From: Candidatus Lustribacter telmatis
GTDB lineage: Bacteria > Vulcanimicrobiota > Vulcanimicrobiia > Vulcanimicrobiales > Vulcanimicrobiaceae
Direction of reading: 5' to 3'
DNA: 64,000 nucleotides
NCBI GenBank assembly: GCA_003164045.1
Contig: PLRU01000090.1
Coordinates: 49,532 to 113,531 of the forward strand
Shown one piece after another: positions 58,580 to 64,000 of this stretch. Below the pieces are notes generated by a model. That model had not been told where the DNA came from. It did not search any database and saw only the letters and a list, made by a program, of their open reading frames with translations. A program made the position numbers and the translations under genes. Within the stretch, counting starts at the first letter, position 1; each line of letters starts with the position of its first letter.

Positions 58580-60334
58580 TTACCGTTTGCTCGGTTCCTT
58601 GGCGGCAGCCTCGGCTTTACGGCGGTCGTCGAGATCGGGGGAGACGTACACGTCGATGACGCACACCTTGCCCGCTTCGACGTGCTTGATGCCCTCGGCA
58701 ATTGCCGCGCCGATGTTTTCGCGGCCGTCGATGCGGCCGATGCCGATCGCGCCTTGTCCGCGCGCGAGCATGGCGAGGTCGGGCGCGGGCTCGGTGATCA
58801 TCTGTCCGATCCACTTGCGTTCGACCGGCCGGTCGCGTTGACGCGCGATGCGGTCTTGATGCGCGACATCGTTGTTGTAGCAGTTGTTGTTCGCGACGAT
58901 CACGAGCAGCGGGATGTCGTTTGCAACGGCCGTCCAGAGTGCCGTGAGGCCCATCAGGAAATCGCCGTCGCCGAGCACGGCCACCGGCATCCGGCCCGTT
59001 CCCTTGAGGGCGAGCGCGGCGCCGACCGCGATGCCGGGACCCGCACCGACGCCGCCGCCGCCGTCACCGCCGAGAAAGTCGAGCGGGTGGGTGAACGAAA
59101 ACGGCGAGCCGTCGTTGAGTCCGAGCGGCAGGCGGCTGAAGCAGACATCGCGTCCGGCGAACGCTTCGGTCAGCGCCTCGCAGAACGATTCGATGCCCAT
59201 CTCGCCGCTCGCCGCGCCGTTGGCGGACGGCTTCGTTTTCGCCGCGCCGTTGGTGGCGATTGCCTTCGGTTTCGGATTGCCGAGTTCGGCCAGCATCGCC
59301 GTGACCAGATAATCGGTGACGACCGCCAGGTGCAGATCGGCCGGCGGCAGCGTCTGATGGTCCATGCTCCAGCCGTTGTGTACGTATTGGTCGACGGAGC
59401 AGTTGATGATCGTCGCCTTGGGCGATTCCGCTCCGAACGTTTGCGTGAGCGCTCCGCCGAGATCGATCGCCTCGAGGCTCAGGATCGCGTCGGCTTCGCG
59501 CAACACCGCGAGTCCGGCATCGGTGACGCGGGCGGCAGAACGGCCGACGTGCAGCGGATGCGCGGTCGGGAACACCGAGCCCGCCTTGAAATCGGTGATC
59601 ACGCGCGCGTTGAGCGCTTCGGCCAGGGCGATGCGGTTGTTATATGCCTGAAGATCGCGCGACATGCGCCCGACCAGCATCACCGGATGCTTGGCATTCT
59701 TCATGATCTCGACGGCGCGCTTGACATCGGCTGCAGCGGGCAGTGCCGGCGCGGGCGCCGTGAAGCGTTCCAGCTTCGGCATCGGCAGCGGCTTGGCAAG
59801 TTTTTGTTCTTGCATCGCAACGTCGAGCACGACGAACGTGGGGCCGTACGGCGGCGTGGTCGCGATTTTATACGCGCGCGTGATCGATTCGAGACACGCT
59901 TCGACCGAGCCCGGTTCGTCATCCCACTTCGTGTAGTGGCGCACGAGCGCAGCGGGATCGCGCGAAGTGTGGATCCAGTCGATCCACGGCCGGCGCTTCG
60001 CCGCATCGTGCGGGCCGTTCGCGCCGAGCACCACGATCGGCGCCCGGTCGCACCAGGCGCCGTAGAAGGCCATCGTCGCGTGCATCAACCCGACGTTCGC
60101 ATGCACGACGGCCAGCATCGGCTTGCCGGTCACCTTGGCATAGCCGTGGGCGATCGCGACCGTGTGCTCTTCGTGCAGGCACACGAGCATCTTCGGATCG
60201 CGCGCCTCGAGATAGTTGACGAAGCTGTCGTGGAGTCCGCGGAAGCTCGAGCCCGGCGTGAGGGCCGCGTAATCGAGCTTCAGATCGCGCAGCAGCTGTG
60301 CGATCGCGTCGCTTGCCCAGCCCATCTCAGTCAT
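58580..60334 (-). CDS. Thiamine pyrophosphate-dependent enzyme (acetolactate synthase large subunit-like)
   Basis: EEHTVAIAHGYAKVTGKPMLAVVHANVGLMHATMAFYGAWCDRAPIVVLGANGP; GDGDFLMGLTALWTAVANDIPLLVIVANNNCYNND. Confidence 0.9.
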   Translation of the reverse strand: MTEMGWASDAIAQLLRDLKLDYAALTPGSSFRGLHDSFVNYLEARDPKMLVCLHEEHTVAIAHGYAKVTGKPMLAVVHANVGLMHATMAFYGAWCDRAPIVVLGANGPHDAAKRRPWIDWIHTSRDPAALVRHYTKWDDEPGSVEACLESITRAYKIATTPPYGPTFVVLDVAMQEQKLAKPLPMPKLERFTAPAPALPAAADVKRAVEIMKNAKHPVMLVGRMSRDLQAYNNRIALAEALNARVITDFKAGSVFPTAHPLHVGRSAARVTDAGLAVLREADAILSLEAIDLGGALTQTFGAESPKATIINCSVDQYVHNGWSMDHQTLPPADLHLAVVTDYLVTAMLAELGNPKPKAIATNGAAKTKPSANGAASGEMGIESFCEALTEAFAGRDVCFSRLPLGLNDGSPFSFTHPLDFLGGDGGGGVGAGPGIAVGAALALKGTGRMPVAVLGDGDFLMGLTALWTAVANDIPLLVIVANNNCYNNDVAHQDRIARQRDRPVERKWIGQMITEPAPDLAMLARGQGAIGIGRIDGRENIGAAIAEGIKHVEAGKVCVIDVYVSPDLDDRRKAEAAAKEPSKR

Positions 60335-60397
60335 GACGTCGTTGCTCCTTGTCGTGGTGGTGTTGCGAATGCGTCGCGGGCGTACTTCCCCGGCGCA

Positions 60398-61138
60398 TCA
60401 GAAGTCCCTTAGCAGCCGGCCGAAGCCGGCGATCCGGTCGTTGATGCCCGTATCGCGCAGCGCGCGCCAGAGCATCGCTTGATTGCTGGTGAGCACCGGC
60501 TTGCCCAGTGCGTCTTCGAGCGCGTCGATCACGTCGGCCGAACGGATCGTGGTGCAGCTGATGAAGTAGGCCTCGGCCGCGGGATCGCGCAGCGCGAGCG
60601 TTTCGTCGAACCACTGCTGCGGTTCGACCGCGGCCATCTCGACGCCGCCGTCGATGCCGAGGCCGCGTTCGCGCAGCACGTTGATTCCGTGATGCGCGAG
60701 AAAGCGCACCTCGCGATCGTTGGTCGCCTGGTCGTACGGCGTCATCAGCACGATATTGCGCGCGCCGAGCACGCCGAGCGCCTCGACGATGGCCTCCGAG
60801 GTGATCGTCAGCGGAATATCGGTAATCGCCGCCACGCGGCGCGTGATCTCGCCGGGAATCTCGGGTGAGTGCATGCTCACGGCAGTGCAGTGGAAGATGA
60901 GCCGGTCGACGGCGCCGTCCGCCATCAATTGCGTGCCTTCCTCGAGCCGCTCGAGCATGCCGAGCGCTTCGCGTCCGTTGCGCAGGCGCAGACGCGTGGT
61001 GTGCAGCGACACGCCGGGCGGCAGCATCGCGGCGATTTGCGGTTCGGCAATCGTATTCGATGACGGCAGCATCATGCCGAGTTTTGCACGCAGGCCGTAG
61101 TTGATGGCCGGCGCGCCCGTCGCGCTCGCGGCGTGCAT
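60398..61138 (-). CDS. Maleate isomerase / arylmalonate decarboxylase-like (Asp/Glu racemase fold) enzyme
   Basis: KLGMMLPSSNTIAEPQIAAMLPPGVSLHTTRLRL; FISCTTIRSADVIDALEDALGKPVLTSNQAMLWRALRDTGI. Confidence 0.87.
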   Translation of the reverse strand: MHAASATGAPAINYGLRAKLGMMLPSSNTIAEPQIAAMLPPGVSLHTTRLRLRNGREALGMLERLEEGTQLMADGAVDRLIFHCTAVSMHSPEIPGEITRRVAAITDIPLTITSEAIVEALGVLGARNIVLMTPYDQATNDREVRFLAHHGINVLRERGLGIDGGVEMAAVEPQQWFDETLALRDPAAEAYFISCTTIRSADVIDALEDALGKPVLTSNQAMLWRALRDTGINDRIAGFGRLLRDF

Positions 61139-62106
61139 CAGTGCATCCCGGCCGGCGGCTTCCAGATCAGTTCGTTCGCGTCGAGCGGTTTATCCAGCAT
61201 GCCGTAACGGACGGCATTATCGAGCACGGGTTGCAGTTGCGCGGGTTCGAGCGAAGTCGCATACACGGCGCGGCCCATTGAAGCGGCAACCTGCGGGTCG
61301 AGTTTGGTGAACTTGGTCAACATCACGGCCGATTCTTTGGGATGCGCGTTGGCCCAGACCGCCGCTTTGCGAATCGCTCCGGCGAATTTGACGGCGAGGT
61401 CGGGATGCGCGTTCAGCCACGTGTCGGTCGCGAAAAAACCGAAGACCAGAATCGTCGCGGGCATCGAGGCATACACGCTGCCGAGAACGCGGTTGGCCGC
61501 AAGTCCCTGCGAGGTGAACGGCTCCGAGGGGATCGCCGCATCGACGCGGCCGGAATCGAGCGCGCCGATCATTTCCGGAAAGGGGATCTCGATCAGCTTG
61601 ATCGATTTCGAGTCGCCGCCGTGCTTGTCGACCCAGAGCAGAAATGCCGCATGCTGCATCGTCTTCATCGCGACGATCGCGACCGTCTTGCCGTTGAGGT
61701 CGGCAACGGTTTTGAGCGGCGAGTCTTTCTTCACCATCACGGGGTCCGTCATGGTGGTGGGCGTCGCGATCGATGCCGGCGCGAAGAACTTCAGCAGCAA
61801 ACCGCGTTCGCGCGCCGCGGCAATCGAGGCGATGTTCGCCGCGCCGACGTCGAGCGTGCCGCCGATGACGGCGGGCGCGATGACCGGTCCGCTTTGAAAG
61901 AGCGAGATCTCCACGTCGAGCCCGGCATCTTTGAAGTAGCCGAGGTCGTTCGCATACGTGATCACGGCGCTCACGTCGGCGGGAATCGTTCCGGCGCGAA
62001 TCACTGCGGGATCGCCGGCTGCGGCAAACGCAGCATGCGGCAGGGCGGCGAGCGCGGCGGCGCCGGCGATAAATGCCGAGCGCGCGATGGTGTGGGGGGA
62101 CGTCAT
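61138..62106 (-). CDS. ABC transporter substrate-binding protein (NMT1/SsuA/TauA-like)
   Basis: VITYANDLGYFKDAGLDVEISLFQSGPVIAPAVIGGTLDVGAANIASIAAARERGL. Confidence 0.87.
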   Translation of the reverse strand: MTSPHTIARSAFIAGAAALAALPHAAFAAAGDPAVIRAGTIPADVSAVITYANDLGYFKDAGLDVEISLFQSGPVIAPAVIGGTLDVGAANIASIAAARERGLLLKFFAPASIATPTTMTDPVMVKKDSPLKTVADLNGKTVAIVAMKTMQHAAFLLWVDKHGGDSKSIKLIEIPFPEMIGALDSGRVDAAIPSEPFTSQGLAANRVLGSVYASMPATILVFGFFATDTWLNAHPDLAVKFAGAIRKAAVWANAHPKESAVMLTKFTKLDPQVAASMGRAVYATSLEPAQLQPVLDNAVRYGMLDKPLDANELIWKPPAGMH

Positions 62107-63209
62107 GGGGCCTCCGGTGCGGGGGTGCGTAATCCGAGCCGTTCGAGCCGCGGCAACACTTCGTCGCGAAAGAACGGCAATTCATCGGTGTAGTTGACGA
62201 ACGAGATCGCGATCCCGTTCAAGCCGGCCCTCGCGATTTGCGCGAGCGACGCGGCGATGGAGTCGGGCGTACCGGTCAACGGCAGCCCGCCCATGCCGCG
62301 CGCATAGCCCGCGCGGATGCGTTCGCGAATCTCGGGCGGCCGTTCGTTGAGGCCCTTCATTTCCATGATCGAATCGACGGCGTTCCAGTCGGTGTTATCT
62401 TCAACGTGCTGCACGTAGTCGTCGGCCTCGCGCTGCGTGGGGCGCACGGTCACGACGCCGACGCAATACACGCCGATCTCACGACCTTGCGCGCGCGCTT
62501 GCTCCTTTGCGGCCACGACGTCGCGCGCGGCTTCTTCGAACGGCGCCTCTTCGTCGGTGGCGCGGCGCGCGGTGGTGAAGAGCGCGTCGCAGTTGCGAAT
62601 TGCGAACGCCTTCCCGTCGGGCGAGGAGCCGGCATTCATGATGAGCGGCCGCGTCGCGTGCCACGGTTTGGGTTTGGCGCGCACGCCGTGCAGGTGAAAC
62701 GTGGCGCCGTCAAAGTCGAAATCGTCTTCGGTCCAGATGCGGCTCAGCGCGTCGATCCATTCCTGACCTTGCGCATAGCGCCGCTCATGGTCGCCCGGCT
62801 GTACGCCGAACATATCGAATTCGCCCTCGTTCCAGCCGCACACGATGTTCAAGCCGAAGCGGCCTTCGCCGACGTGATCGGCGGTGACCATTTGCTTCGC
62901 CGCGATGATCGGCGGAAAGAGCGGCGCGTGGACGGTTCCGAACACGGTGATGCGTTTGGTTTGCGCGAGCAGGCCCGTCGCCCAGGTGATCGTTTCGAAC
63001 GTCGCGCCCTGGTAGTCGGTATCGCCGCCGTAGCCTTTCCAGCGCCCGATCGGGAGCAGGAAGTCGAGGCCGGCGTCGTCGGCCATCTGGGCGAGCGCGA
63101 CATTGTCGCGCCACGATGCGCGCCAGCGCTCGGGAACCATCGTCACGGCGCGGCCCGAGGAGCAGTTGGCACCGAAGAGGCCGAGTTTGAAGGCGTTGTC
63201 GTTGTACAT
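62103..63209 (-). CDS. LLM class flavin-dependent monooxygenase (RutA/SfnG-like)
   Basis: MYNDNAFKLGLFGANCSSGRAVTMVPERWRASWRDNVALAQMADDAGLDFLLPIGRWKGYGGDTDYQGATFETITWATGLLAQT...GLNIVCGWNEGEFDMFGV. Confidence 0.88.
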   Translation of the reverse strand: MYNDNAFKLGLFGANCSSGRAVTMVPERWRASWRDNVALAQMADDAGLDFLLPIGRWKGYGGDTDYQGATFETITWATGLLAQTKRITVFGTVHAPLFPPIIAAKQMVTADHVGEGRFGLNIVCGWNEGEFDMFGVQPGDHERRYAQGQEWIDALSRIWTEDDFDFDGATFHLHGVRAKPKPWHATRPLIMNAGSSPDGKAFAIRNCDALFTTARRATDEEAPFEEAARDVVAAKEQARAQGREIGVYCVGVVTVRPTQREADDYVQHVEDNTDWNAVDSIMEMKGLNERPPEIRERIRAGYARGMGGLPLTGTPDSIAASLAQIARAGLNGIAISFVNYTDELPFFRDEVLPRLERLGLRTPAPEAP

Positions 63210-63293
63210 TGAGGTGCGTCCGGGTGCCACACTGCCCAACGTAACGGGGCCGAAACTGATTTTCCTCTGCTTCGCCGAAATCGCTCGCCCGGC

Positions 63294-63971
63294 ATGACGA
63301 ATCGACACGTGGCGATCGACGGACCGGTTGCGAGTGGAAAAACTGTTGCGGCGCGTGCGCTAGCTTCCTCCCTGGGACACCTTTATCTCGATACCGGCGC
63401 GATGTATCGCGCGGCCGCATATCTTGCCTTGCACTACGGCGTCGACCTCGACAACGAGCGGGCGATCCTTGCGCTGATCGAGCACCATCGCATCCGGCTC
63501 GAGCCTGACGAGGCCACGAGCGCCGGCTATCGCGTCGAGATCGACGGCAGCGACACGGGAACGAAGCTCTTCGACCCCGAGGTATCTTCGGCGGTGTCGA
63601 CCGTCGCGGCGTTGCCCGGCGTGCGCACCGCGATGGTCTCCGAGCAGCGGGCAATCGCCTCCGAAGGCCCGGTCGTCATGGCCGGCCGCGACATCGGGAC
63701 CGTCGTGCTGCCCGATGCGCGGTTCAAGTTCTACCTCACCGCTTCAGTAGAAGAGCGGGCCGACCGGCGGGCCAAGGAGTTCGCCGAACGCGGCCTCGAC
63801 GTCGGGATCGAGGAGGTGCGCGAGCAGATCGAAGAGCGCGACCGGCTCGACCGGAACCGCGCGGTCGCACCGCTGCGCCCGGCCGACGATGCGCTGCTCA
63901 TCGATTCGACCGCGCTCCAGGCGGCCGACGTGATCGCCCGGATGCGGGCGATCATCGACGCGGCGCCGTGA
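63294..63971 (+). CDS. cmk: Cytidylate kinase
   Basis: HVAIDGPVASGKTVAARALASSLGHLYLDTGAMYRAAAYLAL; GRDIGTVVLPDARFKFYLTASVEERADRRAKE. Confidence 0.95.
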   Translation: MTNRHVAIDGPVASGKTVAARALASSLGHLYLDTGAMYRAAAYLALHYGVDLDNERAILALIEHHRIRLEPDEATSAGYRVEIDGSDTGTKLFDPEVSSAVSTVAALPGVRTAMVSEQRAIASEGPVVMAGRDIGTVVLPDARFKFYLTASVEERADRRAKEFAERGLDVGIEEVREQIEERDRLDRNRAVAPLRPADDALLIDSTALQAADVIARMRAIIDAAP

Positions 63972-64000
63972 ACCTGCCCTTCTACACGTTCAGCCGCGGC
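63968..64000 (+). CDS. Start of next gene (possibly PlsC-type acyltransferase), truncated
   Basis: GTGA overlap with cmk stop; VNLPFYTFSRG...; cmk-plsC adjacency is common. Confidence 0.35.
   Translation, partial: MNLPFYTFSRG

Noticed and set aside
58562-60412. 616-aa + strand ORF antisense to the TPP enzyme
   Set aside because: Arg/Asp/His-rich shadow translation; opposite frame has conserved TPP motifs.

Overview
High-GC bacterial chromosomal window (about 55 protein genes, no rRNA, tRNA or CRISPR array recognised). It is mostly metabolic and transport operons: acyl-CoA carboxylase/FabI, ClpC, a SWIM/SNF2 helicase, a Rieske oxygenase and gentisate dioxygenase, two complete branched-chain-amino-acid-type ABC operons, a TRAP transporter, a TetR/HlyD/TolC efflux operon, a pentose-phosphate operon (tkt-tal-zwf-opcA-pgl), dapD/aminotransferase/ACT, radA, a TPP-enzyme/maleate-isomerase-like/SBP/LLM operon, and cmk. 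The most unusual elements are: (1) a BlaI-type repressor plus an M56 metalloprotease whose C-terminus is a pentapeptide-repeat domain, a secreted pentapeptide-repeat protein and a small membrane-anchored peptide, all three presumed surface proteins carrying CxxC motifs, with a shared 14-bp motif (CWACTANAGAATWM) upstream of three of the genes (21.0-24.2 kb); (2) a 352-aa LAGLIDADG intein splitting the Walker A motif (GLGK/T) of the SNF2 helicase; (3) an unlisted 52-aa ORF resembling the actinobacterial acyl-CoA carboxylase epsilon subunit; (4) a STAS-TM-LolA-like fusion; (5) two related DnaA-box-rich elements bracketing a hydrolase/His-rich protein cassette. Taxonomy cannot be fixed from the window; Eremiobacterota-like or another Terrabacteria-like lineage is only a guess. 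All family assignments are by reading motifs, with no database search.
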